DNA of 64,000 bases, from contig NC_092567.1 in the NCBI RefSeq assembly GCF_037975245.1, positions 19,837,376 through 19,901,375 of the forward strand. Direction: 5' to 3'. The stretch is from Apostichopus japonicus. Taxonomy: Eukaryota; Echinodermata; Holothuroidea; Aspidochirotida; Stichopodidae. The position numbers were made by a program, and so were the translations under genes. Positions 1 through 14,144 of this stretch are shown here, piece after piece; the stretch's first letter is position 1, and each line of letters starts with the position of its first letter. Below the pieces are notes generated by a model. That model did no database searches. It had not been told where the DNA came from and worked only from the letters and a program-made list of their open reading frames with translations.

Positions 1-467
1 GAAAAGTTTTACGCATTGTTAGTGTGGGTGAAAACAACTTATCACAGATAAAAGCTTTCAAATTGGGAAATTTTGGTAGCCCATCGGACTACTGCTACTA
101 AGTGTTCTGACAGTTGTGGTAGTCCAATGTATATTTGGTTGTCTAGGGCTACACTGTGCCACAGCCTACTGAACTACCACATATTTCGAACCCTGACGAT
201 TATGCCAGGGCCTATATAGATTGAGGTTTGTCTGGTGCTAGCATCATAATCTGAATATTTTCAATGAATGTTGAAGCAATTTAGCTGAAATGTGCACAGT
301 TACAGGCACCCCGTGCTACTTACTTGTTACAACACCCCCCGCCCCCTGCTTAACTGTACATACTTAATTTGTAGAATTTATATACAAGTATTTATCGTAG
401 GGTATCTCAAGGTGCCCGAATACTGCAGGACCCGAATACTGCGGGGGCCCGAATAATGCATGCATAT

Positions 468-1690
468 AAACCTAGGCTACCTAACAATACGTTCCAATAT
501 TACCGTATAGCAACGTGCTCAAAATGCGTTATGAACAAATAAGATCTGCTAGGCCTACTTATTTTCAACCATAATATATGCAAAACAGGCTGTTTTTTTC
601 ACATCTTGACCAACTAGACCGAGCATAGGCCTAACATTCTAGGCTAGGCCTAAATGTTATTTTGTATGATAATTCAAAATTTTCATTGCCAAGAAATTTT
701 CAAATGAAATTGTTGTAAATTTATTCCAAGTTCTGCCTCTTTTTTGGTCTTCTTTGCCTTTCGTTCGGTAGTCAGATAAGCTACAGTATGTTAGTACACT
801 TATTGCTTAATCAGATGTAACATTAGCTATTTTACTAGGCCTAGCCTAAGCTATTTTTGTTATTTAGGCCTAACCCTAAAATTCTGGTAAAAACTCTTGT
901 TCACAGATGCTTGTTCCATATCTAACGTTAGACCTATAACACTATACGCAGTAAGGCCTAGGCCTAACGTTAGGCTAAATGCTTCACACTACAGTAGCTG
1001 CCCTGTGAGTACAAAAAAAACACCCCATTAGCCCTGTCCAAATCTAGCTGTCATCCTCATGATCGCAAATAGGCCTAGCCAAGGGGCCTAATCATATTTA
1101 CTTAGCAAACTTGGCACAACAATGCTTAATTATGCATCGTCAACAATGCTTACTTATGCAGAACTTTGTGCATCGTCATATTTATTTTAAATATACAGTT
1201 CGGCAAATGTAAGAATATGGAATAATGTTTGGTCTCCGTGCAAGTCCATGGGTCTATCCACGGGCGATCCTAACGTTAGTAATAGGCCTAGGCCCTATAG
1301 GATATATTGACATCTTACTTCTTAGGCCTATCGAAAAATTTGCATTTTTTGTACGTAGGCTAACTGGCAGTGACTAGGCTAAACGGGTCCGTTTAATAAC
1401 TTGGACAGAACTTTCTGTAAATTAGCTCCATATTTTACAATTTCAACCATTTGGGGCCTAATATTCATATCAGGATTGTGGATTTGTATACCGGAAACTA
1501 GAGCCTAGTAGAGGTTTCGTACATATATACATTATCTCAATATTTTAAAGAAACTAGCCTACTTAGCCTAACCAGATAGTGTTATGTTTACAGGCCTTGC
1601 CTACGTTAGGCCAAGCCTATGTTATGGCTTAGCGTTAGGCCGTAGGCTAGTACGACTACGAATTCAGTCACCGACTTAGCCTTACGTTAT
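468..1690. repeat. Degenerate AGGCCTA / CCTAACGTTAGG repeat field
   Basis: The words TAGGCCTA, GGCTAGGCCTA, GCCTAACGTTAGGC and their variants recur at irregular spacing. Clear examples are near 640, 837, 947-975, 1270-1300 and 1600-1655. GCCTAACGTTAGGC near 962-976 is a perfect palindrome. There is no fixed period, so this is a decayed interspersed or satellite-like field and not a clean tandem array. I see no coding signal in it. Similar AGGCCTA-rich DNA is common in echinoderm genomes (recollection, not searched). Confidence 0.6.
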
Positions 1691-2059
1691 GTCTTCGTAT
1701 GCTACGTCAGCATTTCTTGAAATTTAATTACATATAAAAAAGATATTTGCACATGATACCATACCTTGGAATGAATAAGCCCATTCCATCAAGCCCCATT
1801 CTTCTAATTTATCTTTCACAAACGAATCCATCTGTGCTTCTGATCATGTTCGCTCTGTCAGCAAACTTGTCCTACAGCCAAGTTGTCTATGGCGCGCGCG
1901 CAGGGCTAATATTATCAGACGGTCAATGTGTGTTCGTTAATTGGCTGATCTGACATGATGCACTCATATTCCTATAATGTTGACCAATCATAGTGCAATA
2001 TTATTTTGACTCGTTGATGAAAGTCAGTTTCGGACTTAGCATTAGGTCAGCTTAGTGTA
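1691..2059. other. Unannotated non-coding stretch
   Basis: AT-rich sequence with a short GCGCGCGC run near 1892. The one reading frame (1747-1953, 68 codons) has no recognisable domain and no splice context. Nothing supportable is seen. Confidence 0.5.
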
Positions 2060-2310
2060 TGGTACAACCCAAATTGGGTTATAAGACCATCGACCCTGCG
2101 TTTGGGTCATGAATATGACCCAGGTGTTTTAAGAGTGTAGCACGCGTAACGTGCGAGCATAAAGGCGTGGTGTCCAGGGGCCCGTCTTAGGGCTATGGTG
2201 GGGTCATGGGGTAGAACCCCTCGTGGGGATCCTGGGGGCGAAAGCCCCCGAAAATTGTTGTCATTTTTGGCGATGTCTGGCGATGAAAAAATTCGCAGTT
2301 GAGGATGCAA
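2060..2310. repeat. Hairpin-dense element, possible MITE remnant
   Basis: Several perfect short palindromes lie close together. One has arms TGGGTCAT and ATGACCCA (2103-2122) with a 4-nt loop. Another is GGGGGC-GAAA-GCCCCC-like near 2235-2250, and ACCCAAATTGGGT lies near 2067. The block is markedly more GC-rich than its flanks. It could be the end of a DNA transposon or MITE, but no paired terminal repeat or target duplication was identified. Confidence 0.35.
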
Positions 2311-5151
2311 AATACTGACAACTTTTTTTATTTAAATTGTCACGAAACTGATGAAAATTTTAAAATGACAAGTTAAAGTAGCTATATTATGTTAAAAAAT
2401 GAAAAGAGATTTAATCTGTCTTTCAATCTTTAAAAAGTGCAACTTACAAAACTTCCGATATTATGAAACAAACAACGTTCAGCAAAGCCCCGTTTCTAGA
2501 CTGCCTAACAATGAATAGCGTGCACTATGCGTACATTTTTACAACTGCAGTGTTTAACCCTATACCCAACTACTGTACCACGGTACATGTGCTGCGAATT
2601 TGCCCAGGTACCTTCCCAACAACTGTGAGCTCATCCCCTGTGTAACACCTGTTTGTTAACATTTTTTGGCACGTTGCCAAGGAACCTTTTAGTTACGTGA
2701 GATCCGTAACCGCCGAGGTGGTTAGGCTATTTGCTTTACACTTAACTATGGTAGGATATTATATTTTCAGGTTGTTTTTTTTTTCGCTATTCGGTCAAGT
2801 GAATAAGTTGTACATTGAGTATAAACTCAATAAGTTATAACTTCTACATTGTGATCGACAGTTCGTAAGTTAAGGTTTGAGTGTTTGCTCCCAAATCTGA
2901 CTAGGAATTTGTATCGCACAAATCGGCACAATGTGCGATGCTGATTTGGAAACGTCTCGCAAGTTTGTCGTTTTGGATCGCATTTTGCGATGCGATACCG
3001 GAAAAATCGAACACTGGTCACATCGAGCCTGATTAACACTGCACGGTTGGAAGTATTCGAGTATACGAATCGAAATTCGTTCCTTGAGTGTCATAGATGA
3101 TCACATATCTTTTCAACATCAAACGTCACTGTTCCCTATGGTTTACAATGTTAACTTCCACTGAAGCGAAAGTATCCTCTAATTTAAAAGCTGCTCTTTT
3201 GTAATCTGAGTGAAATTCATTAACGGAAGAGTAATCAGTTGGGTTGAGACATACAACGAGATACTGTGTGAGAAAGGTGGTGGCAATAATAACATGTTGT
3301 AGGATCACCGTGGACCCAACGAGGTTTATACTCCTACCAGACGATATCAAGGACTGCTGAAGGTGTTGTCTGCTAGATCTAAATTGCCACTGCCATACTG
3401 TTACCAGTCGTTGAAGTTTCAAATTCGAATTCATCACATATGAAGTTTACATTTCACATTTTGAACTAGTCATTCTCAATATCATATTACCGAGCTATTG
3501 TTTTCCAATAAAATGTCTGCCAACAAAGCCAAGAATACTTCCTTTGCAAGAAATACTAGTGAACACGTCACCTAATATAGAGTTTAGACTTATTCTTCAA
3601 CCACTAAGCATTAGGGTTGAATTTCTTCATCTAGCTAAAACAACAGAAAACGCTGACATATCCATAACCCTAAGATATATTTTTACACGTTGTTTCATTT
3701 GATTCTTACGTATATTGAGTATGACCGTTGTTTTGATTTTTGCTTGAAAGCAAAGAAAGTAAAGAAAAACAAATAACCTTTTAGCCAAACGCTACAATCA
3801 TTACAACTTTGCACACTCGTTTCATGCTGACGAAGAATTATTGTAACATGTCCTCATTTCGCGTATGAAAATATCAATTCCCTCATGACTTGAAAGAAGC
3901 CATATTGAAGTTCGTTATTTGTCATTTTCGTGCTGTGCTTGTATGAATTGCAAACGCAACTTGTCTTCTTTAATTAGGCTAACTCGCCTCATTATTCGAG
4001 CTTAGTTTAATTAAGGTAATGAATGCCAAATTTAGAAATGGAATAAAGCCGAAAATTAGAACAAACATATTGCTATTTTTGTTAACGAATTTGTATCGGT
4101 TGGTTGTTGTTTCAGAATCAAAATATTTTCACTATATTTTGACCAAAAATTACCATAACAGAACTCGTATTATAGCATCATGACGAAGTAATTATAGTAC
4201 TTGCATCATAAATAAAACAATATTCCGGTGGCTCTTTGAAAATCATTTGACAATTTAATAATATATTTGCAAAGTTTCTGTCATCATTTAACTTTTGTCT
4301 CATAGTGATATGAATAATTTAAAGCGCAACCTATATCCCAAGGATCTCCACCCACCTTGCATTGTCTCAGACCAAAGCCGAAACTTTATCGATTCACATG
4401 CATGTCAAAAGGTACTTTAGCTACTTCTTTACAAATTTGCAAATCATAATTTTACTTTGTATCTATAGGATACTATAACGCTAAAGAAACAGTGATAAAT
4501 CACCATAACTGTACAATCGTTTAGTATCATATCATGGCTTATTAGGCTTGCTAATTTGTAACCTTGCATTTCGTTTCTGTGTTTCTTTTTTTTGGCCCCT
4601 GAAAATGTTCATCTTTTGCCTAGTTACTCAGTAAACAATAGGAAGAGAAAGACACTGTGCAGATGATACTGCATATTTAAGTGCCTCATTTCAATTAAAA
4701 TCAACCGAGTAAAGATAATATTGAGCTTCTTGCTTTATAACACCTTGTTTAATATTTTAAAACATCTCTGCATTTGGAGAAAAAAAAACAAATAAATCAA
4801 AACTGTTATTTCAATGTTACTGCTTGTATTTACCAGTGGGATTTGGGGAATCTATACTCCCTTTTCCATATCAACAAATATGATTTAGCAAAATATATAA
4901 ACCAGGACTATGTTGCAATTCTTTGACATTTTTATTTTGTAAAGTATCAAATTTATGAAGCAATTATGCGTCAGTCATATTTTTCAGGGCTTTTTTCCCC
5001 TTTTCGATAGCCCATATCGATCAGAAATGATAAAACATGTATCATGATGACGCACACTACTCTCACACCTTATAAGTTTCAGTTTTCTATGCCCGGGGTT
5101 GACACTTGCTGAACCACAAAGTTTCCAAGTTGACATGGTACCATAAAATCG
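2311..5151. other. Gene-free AT-rich stretch
   Basis: No exon with both splice sites, no RNA gene and no clear repeat unit was found on either strand. The short reading frames at 2463-2645, 2827-3094 and 3126-3437 have low-complexity or unrecognisable translations. Confidence 0.5.
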
Positions 5152-5722
5152 GTTTTCGCTGAAAACTTTACTTTGCGAATGCGTGACTGATTATGGGATC
5201 AAGCAGAGCTAAGACCGTTTCTTGTTAATATAAATCAAGATCTGAAAACTTCATTCTGCGAATATATAACTGATTATGGTAGCACTCAGAGCTAAGACCG
5301 GTGTGTTTGTTAATAAATATCAAAATCTGAAAACTTTACTTTGCGAGTATATAACTGATTATGGGAACAAGCAGAGCTAAGACCGTTGTGTTTGTTAATA
5401 AATATCAAAATCTGAAAACTTTACTTTGCGATTACATAACTGATTATGGGAACAAGCAGAGCTAAGACCGATGTGTTTGTTAATAGAAATCAAAATCTGA
5501 AAACTTTATTTTGTGAATATATAACTGATTATGGTAGCACTCAGAGCTAAGACCGTTGTGTTTTATAATAGAAATCAAAATCTGAGAACTTTACTTTGCG
5601 AATATAGAACTAATTATGGTAGCACTCAGAGCTAAGACCGATGTGTTTGTTAACAGAAATCAAAATCTGAAATCTTTACTTTGCGAATATATAACTGATT
5701 AGACCGTTGTGTTTATTAATGG
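5152..5722. repeat. 85-bp satellite, about 7 tandem copies
   Basis: The anchor GAGCTAAGACCG starts at 5206, 5289, 5374, 5459, 5544 and 5629, a spacing of 83, 85, 85, 85 and 85 bp. A seventh copy near 5700 is truncated by an internal deletion. Each unit carries AAAACTTTACTTTGCGA, then ATAACTGATTATGG, then the anchor, then TGTTTGTTAATA. Copies fall into two alternating variants (GGGAACAAGCA and GGTAGCACTCA), which suggests higher-order amplification. No open frame runs through it. Confidence 0.9.
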
Positions 5723-8700
5723 AAAATGCTGATCTTAACCCACTAACAGCAATCCTTTTAATCCCCACTTGGAAAGTGCTTAGTTTCGATAGCTAAGATT
5801 ACCGTAAATATACTGACAAGTTCTACTGGTATATTGCAATGCAGGTATTAAATAATTCCTCTCAATATTAATAGAGAGATAACTGTATAATTCTAAACGT
5901 TTCCGTAGTATTCACATCTGGTATCCGTATAAGGTGATTTTAGGTCGAAGATTTGCAAGATATTGTAAGTGTATTTTCAGTTTAGAATGTATTTTATATA
6001 CCATATCTGTTTGTTAGTATTATTATTACTTTTTTTTCTGAAAATCGTTTTATCGAGGATCAATCAATCAATAAGTCAATCAAGTTTAGTACTCAGATTA
6101 TTAACTCTACCTAAACAAAAAAGGGATGGTCGATTTGTTCGAGGCAATATTTCATTTTAAGACAACTTGTATATTTCAAAAAGAATAAACAGTAAACTTT
6201 CCCACTTGATGACCTGCTGTTAAATACAAATATGTTTCGGAAAATTTACAAATATTATAAAACAGTCATAATCGATTTTTCAAATTAATGAAAAAAGATT
6301 TGAAAAAAAGAAAAGCGTGAACGTTGTTATCTTCTTTCGTACAATGATGCAAGCTAAACATTAACCAGACATGAATGTTACAGTGGTGACCAAAGCTGTG
6401 TCTAAATGTTTACTTCTTAAAGGTTTATATGAATATGCATAAGTCGCAGTGACAATTCAGCTACTGTTATTGGATGAGAAATTGTATGTTACTTTATTTA
6501 CTGTATTTAAAAACGCAATGGGCTCCAACTTATAGATTCAAATACATTACACTATTTTACTCACTGTTCTGCAATGCTTTAGAGAAGATCATGTAATCAA
6601 TTCGGGAATGGTCGGGCTGTAGTAATTGCGAGTTACTTGGTAAAATATATACGTAAGCCAAAACCTAATAACCCAGATCCTGATATTGGTTAGTGCGAAA
6701 TCGTATCATAGAGCAGCTATGAATGGAAAGATCTCTGCTTAATCTGCTTCACTACACTTGCAATCGAACCAAATGTTGTTTAGTATGCGAACTCGTGATG
6801 GTGAGGTAATCCCTAATTTTATTTCTTTGATAAGATCGTTACGTTTTAACCAATCGTTGTGTAATTGAGATGGCGTCTGTATCACTATTTCATTAAATTG
6901 CCAGGCCATGAAGATGTACTCAGATGGTAAGTTTTAATGATGAATTCGTTTCCTGATTTATTAATATTTAATTATCATAACGCAACGAAAGACCGTTAAC
7001 TAATAGTTGATGCTCATTTAGTGACATACTTTTGTTCGTAAACCTACTTTGATATGATGGGTTGTGGAGTTAATCACTGGCATAGAGAGTCAGATGTGGG
7101 GCCCTGGGGAAAATGTGTCATGTGTTCTTGACGTCTTCACTTTTCCCTAGGTGTATTATGAGAATGACAATTATATTTTACCCCACATTTTCCCGCCCCC
7201 CCCCCCCGAAACTGTACCACACACCCCTAACCATCTTGGTTTTATGGGTCATTGTCCTTTAAGAAATAACAAAGGGTTTCTAGTTATGATTCTATTCATA
7301 TCTATTTTCATAATGGCTACCTGTAGAATATGTTGTACATTTCAACATTCTCTTTTAAATTAGTCTATGGTGACGTCAGCTTCTCATATCAGATTTAATT
7401 TATTCATCTTTGTTTATCTCTTGTTTAACAACGTCTAATATCTCTGTCAACAAATGCCCTTTTAATTTTACAGAACAACAAATGGTGAAATTCAATTCCA
7501 TTTTATCCATGTGAAGCATTTTATTTAAGGCTATAAAATTGATTCATTCTCCTAGCAACATTATTATATTACTAATCAGCTTGACCTAATTGTTTTTGTT
7601 CTAAGAGAGACAAGAGGGTCAGAATCATTAATGAAACTTTGTCTTAGTAAAACGTATTTCACAACTGAAATCTATTCCGACGTTATTTCGTTCTGTATTA
7701 GTATATCTATGATATGCATAGCTTAATTTGTAAAACGGAAATGTTCTATTTTCAAGTTTAACTTTATTATTTGGAATAACAGTTGAACTGCATTGTTAGC
7801 ATCGATATGTAACACAAATGTAAAAAAGAAGAATGAAGGTGACATATGAATTAAAACCTTCTGATTTATTAAAAACATACGTTGACTAGATGAAGACAAC
7901 TGGACACTTCATTGTTTTGAAGTTATTACAACAGTGAATTATGTTGTGAACTATTAACTATTATGTGAACTATTAACAGTGAACTATTAACTGACAATAT
8001 ATGTTTTGTTATAGTCTTGAGAACGTTTTCCAAGTTGTTTGGAGGAGGAATAATCTCATTTCATATTGGCCTTTACCATAGTGTTTGGCCATTATAAGCC
8101 ACACTCTTGATTTACACGCAAGACATATACAATTTCATTTCCGATCGTGCTTATTGCTTATTCGAGCATAAAATAATTTCGCGATCACCCTTCCTATATT
8201 TAATCACTTGCATATTAGAAATGGTCTGTTCTAGTTTCCTATATCGCTGAACAACATACAAAACTACATATTACTGTTGTGTTGATTGTTGCCCAGCATC
8301 TAATATTTACACATAATGTGATACCAGTCAGTCTAAGCACTATCTATGCACTGACTATCATTGGGCTATTCTCAGTTAACAAATCTTTAACCGTTTCATT
8401 CGCATCGAAAATCATTTTCGTCATAGAAATGAAAACGTAAGGTTGTAATATTTCATTTGCCAAATTCTGATATTACCTAACTGCATCACTTTCTTATGAT
8501 GAATGTTTTATTTTAGCTGAAAGTCATTTTAAACGTTTATGATGTACAACCAAATATCTTATTTGAACCTACATATTTTTTGAAAAGGCCTTATTCTTAC
8601 ATAAACCTTCAAGTTCTATATCGCCGTTTCAACGATTAATTTAAAGAATTACATCCGTCGCATATATAACCTCACTGAATATATGCATAATTGCATCTTA

Positions 8701-10435
8701 TTGATTACCAAACTTATTCTTGGAGGAACTACAAAGGATCTTTTATTAAACTAGGTCTCGGGAGACATGACATTTGCTTGTTCCTGTTCATTGTATCGAA
8801 AGTTTCGTGTAAATTGTTTCTAAAGACGGGATCTACTAAAGACATGGAATTGCCTTAATTGATTTCAGTATATAACAAGAAGGTTTTAATAACATCCGCA
8901 TCGACTACGACTATATGGAAAGGGAAATGTGCATTTTTGTCATTATGTTAAATTAACATTGACCACCATGATGTTAAATGGGTCTAGTATTCGAATCTGA
9001 ATTGGAACCGCCCTAAAGAAAAGGACAAAACTTGGGGATAAGGAAAAACTACATTTCATTACTTAGACCAGCCTAAATATTTCATGGCAAATTTAAGCAT
9101 ATCAACAGATCGAGGTATACACAAAGAAGAGTATAGGTGTGAGTTTCGTATTGACATATCACGGTTGGCCTCAACAGGGAAACAGGAGACTTGGGGAAAA
9201 GGAATGCGAGAGAAAGCAAGTAGGGTTTGGTGACATTGTCTAGAATAATTTGTTTTCTTTTGGGTTTTTTGTAGGTGTCAAACAGGCGTTATAAGCAGAC
9301 AGTGTTAACATTCTTGTGACGTAATTGTATTTCATGTTTATCATCTAATAGTGTTTTTTTTTATCTGTTCAAGATATTTGAAGGATAAGAAAAACTGATA
9401 AATTCAGTATACATCACTACTAATCCGGCAGCGCTATATGGTGCATTTCTACTTAGAAAACGAAAGAGAGAGGAGTAGGAGAGAAGAAAAACAAACACCT
9501 GCCACCTCCGTTTTTGCAAAGATGGGGAAAGCTGCCCGCTGCCCAACGGTTCCCAACCATCCCTCCAGCTTCCCCTTTCCCTGTTTCTGCACTTTCCCAT
9601 TACCAGCTCATTGTACCATGTTAAAGAGTCAAACAATGTAAGGGAATCGTGTGAAGCATTAGTGTAACAGTATTTCGCTGATAGGTCTGTCAAGAAATTG
9701 TGCTATGCTGTATCAATTCGTTTGTACTAAGAATCGTTATTCTTTGTTACTTTTATTGCATCCCTTTACTTCCTAACCGTCCTTCTTTATCATTGTTTCC
9801 ATGAAAGAAAATATCAGAATCATTGTTCATTGTTCTTCATAACTAAGTTCGGAAGGATAGCAGGTTCTCTGCCTCATTACTTTATACAAAAAAGGGACCA
9901 AATACGAAAATTTGTTTTGAAAGAAAGTTTTTCGTTTCCTTTAGTAGTCTTTTAAGAAGAAGTAGGGCTTCCTCTTATGTAAATACTCCCCTGCATTACC
10001 AAAAGTATTCTAAAGAAGTTTTAGATGGTACATACACCCTGAAAACAACGTATGAGGGCACCTGAGTAGAAAATAATGCAAATTAAGAAACCGCAAGTGC
10101 GTCAAAAACTGTTGATGTTCTGTCAAATATTAGTGCAACACATATAACCATTATTGTCTGCCGCAATTGATATCATGAACCATGTTTTATTAGGAAATGA
10201 GGAATAAAGGAAGAGCCTTTTTCTTTATATTTCGTTTTAATTATCCAAAAATTCAGGTCGTTTACCACGTCATAGAATATCTTCGAATTCTCTTTACAAA
10301 ATTTGATAAAACTGCATTTTAGTACAACTTGGCAGTTCCGTACGAGACTGTTCAAAGTAAAGATATGAAATAAACTATAAAGAAAGCGCTTATCTACTGC
10401 AATAGCCTGTGTAAGTCAATATATCAATTTCGATG
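5723..10435. other. Gene-free stretch with minor low-complexity tracts
   Basis: Non-coding in appearance. It contains a C tract at about 7195-7206 and a small GTGAACTATTAAC repeat near 7945-7995. The overlapping frames at 9361-9693 (minus) and 9438-9641 (plus) oppose each other and match nothing I recognise. Confidence 0.5.
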
Positions 10436-10530
10436 GCATTTTGATCCTATCAGAATCTATATTGATAATGGCTATTCAGTTCATCTTTGAAGAAGATCCT
10501 GCTACGATTGGAGGGTCAGGACTTCGAACT
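10436..10530. repeat. Inverted pair of Penelope-type hammerhead-like motifs, degenerate
   Basis: On the plus strand, 10488-10530 reads TTGAAGAAGATCCTGCTA followed by a decayed GGATCGAAAC-like segment and CAGGACTTCGAAC. This is the same consensus as at 54706 and 60652. About 30 bp upstream, TTTTGATCCTATCAGAATC (10439-10457) is the reverse-complement version. The pair is therefore head to head. Both copies have lost core bases, so neither should be an active ribozyme. Confidence 0.45.
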
Positions 10531-13500
10531 TTTATAAAAATATAAAATATAAAAAAATATAGTAAAGTTAATATACATTATTCGGCATACATTCACTTAC
10601 AAATGATCCTGTTGAGCACATTATTGAGTTATAAGACTCGTTAATGACCAAAAACAAGTTTGGAAAGTGTATACTCAGTATGAGGTCTTTATTATTAGAG
10701 CTGTCTTCTGTTGTTGTGTTTTTCAAACTAATCTCCAAATTGTGTTGCTATTTAGAGTAGTTGCTTGCAGCGGAAGAGAATTGCAATCTGTAATTCAATA
10801 AGTCATAAACTGTAGTAATATATAGACTTACATTATGTATAACTTAATTTCACAGCAACGCATGCACATTTTACAGGATCAAAATTGAATGTCCCATTGA
10901 TACCGTAAAGTATAACACATCTTCTAGAATCGCGGAGTTCATCGTATCTTTCGAAGGTTCATTATTTAATTGATAAAATATTCTCGACACTATCCGTGTA
11001 ATTGAGAAGTTAAATCACAACAACCAACCCCTTCCCCGCCCCTCACTGAGATTAATATTTGTATAATGTCCACATAACACGATCTTACTGTAACCCGTTT
11101 GTCCCTCTATCAAGTTTATGGTTCTCTGCATGATAATGATCCTTCTATGATCGAAAGTTTCAGACTTTCTTCCTTTTGAAGATTAAGACAAGTACCCAAA
11201 TGTCAAGTAAATAAGATCGTGACAAACAGCTTGTAAATGAGATGGAAGGAAGGAAGTTTTAGATAATAGAAAAATCAGGATTATGAAATTCACATTTCGT
11301 CACCTTTGTTATTGGTCCATAAGAAAGGTCACTGGACAACGTTAAGTCAAATTATTACCTCTTAACGTCCAAACTACTTTTTTCTTGAAATCCGTTTTAA
11401 CATAGAGACCTTTACTCGAAGCCTTCGTCGTTTTATTAAGTGTGTTGGTCCTTACATAGTTTACAAGCTATTTGCATAAATTCGTCTTATTTTGAATGGA
11501 CTGAAATGCACATTTCCAAGATTTAAGGCCCATTAAAAGTTTCTTCGACAGAATTTGAATTTATTTGAATAATATTGTTTTATATTTCAGAAGCTAATTG
11601 CCAAGCCTGATACCCTCATGGGAAGAGCTTAACTTTTTTGTTATTCGTTCTTGCTTGGTTAGCTGCTGGTAAAATGACTAAGAAATAAAGAAAAATGCCA
11701 AAGGTTCATTAAACTTGAAACGAAGTGAGATCGGAGGGTCGGATGGGTACAAATATGCATAAACTACCTTCATTTGTACTCTGTGTGTGTGGTCAACAGA
11801 TTTGCTAACGACTAAAGAAAGAATTTTTATTTTTATTTTAATGCTTTTTTAGGTTTATTTCAGGAAGTATGTCATTTGTGGGGTCAAGAATGAATTTCAG
11901 AATTTATGTCAAACATAAAACTTCTTTCCCCCTTTTGATTCCCATGGCGCGTGGCAAAGTCTGGGCTTTCTAATACCTAGCAAATGTTCGAAACCTTCAC
12001 CATTCACATTGATACATTAGAACTAGTAGGAGCGGAGGGGATTAGCACACATCTATTTGAATACTATGTAAGTTAACGGTGCCAATCACTATGTCCTGCT
12101 ATACTTGTCCATCTTAACTATATATGTAGACGGATGTGTTAGGTGAAGGTTGAGTTTACGCCTTAAAATACCTGTCATATTGTCAATAATCTTTGTTTAC
12201 GACTCAAAAAACGACATATCAAATGGTGATTAGCAAGAGGTTTCAGCTCCTGAAGTTATTCTGTACATCTCACACATTTGACGACTGAGGTAAATAGGTT
12301 TTTTTTTGTCAGATCAAAATTATTGGTAAAAACACGATAATTATCTATACTTATGTGTGTAAAATAATCTACAATGCCACTGTTGATATTCATTCGCTTT
12401 TATCACTATAGAAATAAAATTTGATTGATAAGAGATTTGTCTTCAAATTTCAATAGTCTTAACCATTTCGTTGCCCAGACACCTTTTTTTAGTGACTGCT
12501 ATCACGAAAAAAAGAACATATCGAAATTGTCGAAACGTTTTGACTTCTGCTCAACTTTTTAAATGAAAGCATTTAGACATAAATTAAACTTTTGTGAGAT
12601 TATATTATCGCATAGCATCAAACCAGGTAACTTAAATTAACTTCAACAGCGTACGTAAGTAAGTATTAAAATCTGCAATGAAAAGAGAAGAACTTCGTCG
12701 AGTCTTGACGCATCAGTTGTGACGCGAACGCAAATAAACGTACAAGTATAAGTTGAGTCTATGTATTCATTATGTGTTACGATACGTCACATAACAATTT
12801 GCGTCACACGGAGAGTTGAAGGTCAAGTGTTGGTCCCCAAACATGCTATCAAAATCAAACAATGTCCACACTACCCAAAACATAACCAAACAATCAATTT
12901 ACTGTCACGGAGAAAGCACCTTTGTTCTGTTGATGTTGATTTAACAGTCTATAGTTGAACAATTCCCAATGTCAGCCACATGGAAGTATACACAGTCAAC
13001 ACCTTCAGAACGTTAACATTGTTTACCAGTGCTGACGAGCACTTGATTCATTTCCTTCACATGAATGGTTTTCAAGTTGTACATGTGACATTGGCAAACA
13101 AATTGACATGTATATGTCACAACACAACATTGGCAAATTATCATACATCGAGCGGATAATGTGCATTGACCTAGAATACTGCAAAGCTTGACACGCGATC
13201 GGACAGCTAAACGATCATGTTCAGCTATGAGCTTGTGACGACAACATAGTCATACTTTAGCAAGCTAACAAGAAACATTGTCATCCTTTGTTTTCCTTAA
13301 CATGAGTCAGTGACGTTAAATGTACCCGAATCACATGACTTTTGAAGTAACTATTTTGGTGATTGATTTATCCTTAAACCTCGTGATTACTTTACTCGTT
13401 CACTTTCAGAAAAAAATAATTAATCATAACTATGAGTCAATCAAGGTTTAAATAAACATCGGTTCTTTGTTTATCCTGGTATGAGAATATTATTTCATAA

Positions 13501-14144
13501 TAATTAAATAGTAATTAAATGGTCCTTCCTTACCAGATGCCAATGAGGAAAAGACATATAGAAGTAGACTTATTTGACACTTGTGAGGCTATCGGGTCAC
13601 ATAAAAAAAATTGTTTCACAAGAGTTAACAAACGAACGACCTCGATGTGTCTCTTTAAAGCATGTCAGTTCGTAGAAATTAGTAAAATACAGACCAAAGG
13701 TGACATTTGGCTCTTTTTTATGAAGAATTTTATGTAAAACAGGCGAAAATATACAAAGTCAATTCGTCGCTGTTTTATGTTGAGGGACCTAATGAGGGTA
13801 TTGTAAGAGTAAAGTTATCTGTCATTTCACTTTTAAATGAGTTTTCTTCCTATTTGGTAATTCAATCTTTGTAATCGACACATGTTACAAAGCGTTCCAA
13901 TTTGTGTTGTTGTACTAACTTTGAGATTGATTAATTAACTAATTTTAAAATTTGCCCCAAAAATAATAATATTTTATGCAAACGAATGCTAAAGTTGCTA
14001 AAGATATTAACAAGGCAAACTTAAGATCTGGCAAAGTCTGACAGAAGTCACGACTATTTTTTTCAAGATCAAGGAGAAACAAATGTGTTTGAAACCCCGG
14101 CTATCTAATTCTAACGTCTTGTGTAGGTAAATTTATACAACTCT
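10531..14144. other. Gene-free AT-rich stretch
   Basis: No supported exon, RNA gene or tandem array was found. The frames at 12761-12958 and 13519-13737 are short, without recognisable domains or splice context. Confidence 0.5.

Noticed and set aside
6908-6926. Possible micro-exon, TTGCCAG before GCCATGAAGATG and GTAAGT after
   Set aside because: Too short to support and no linked exons found.
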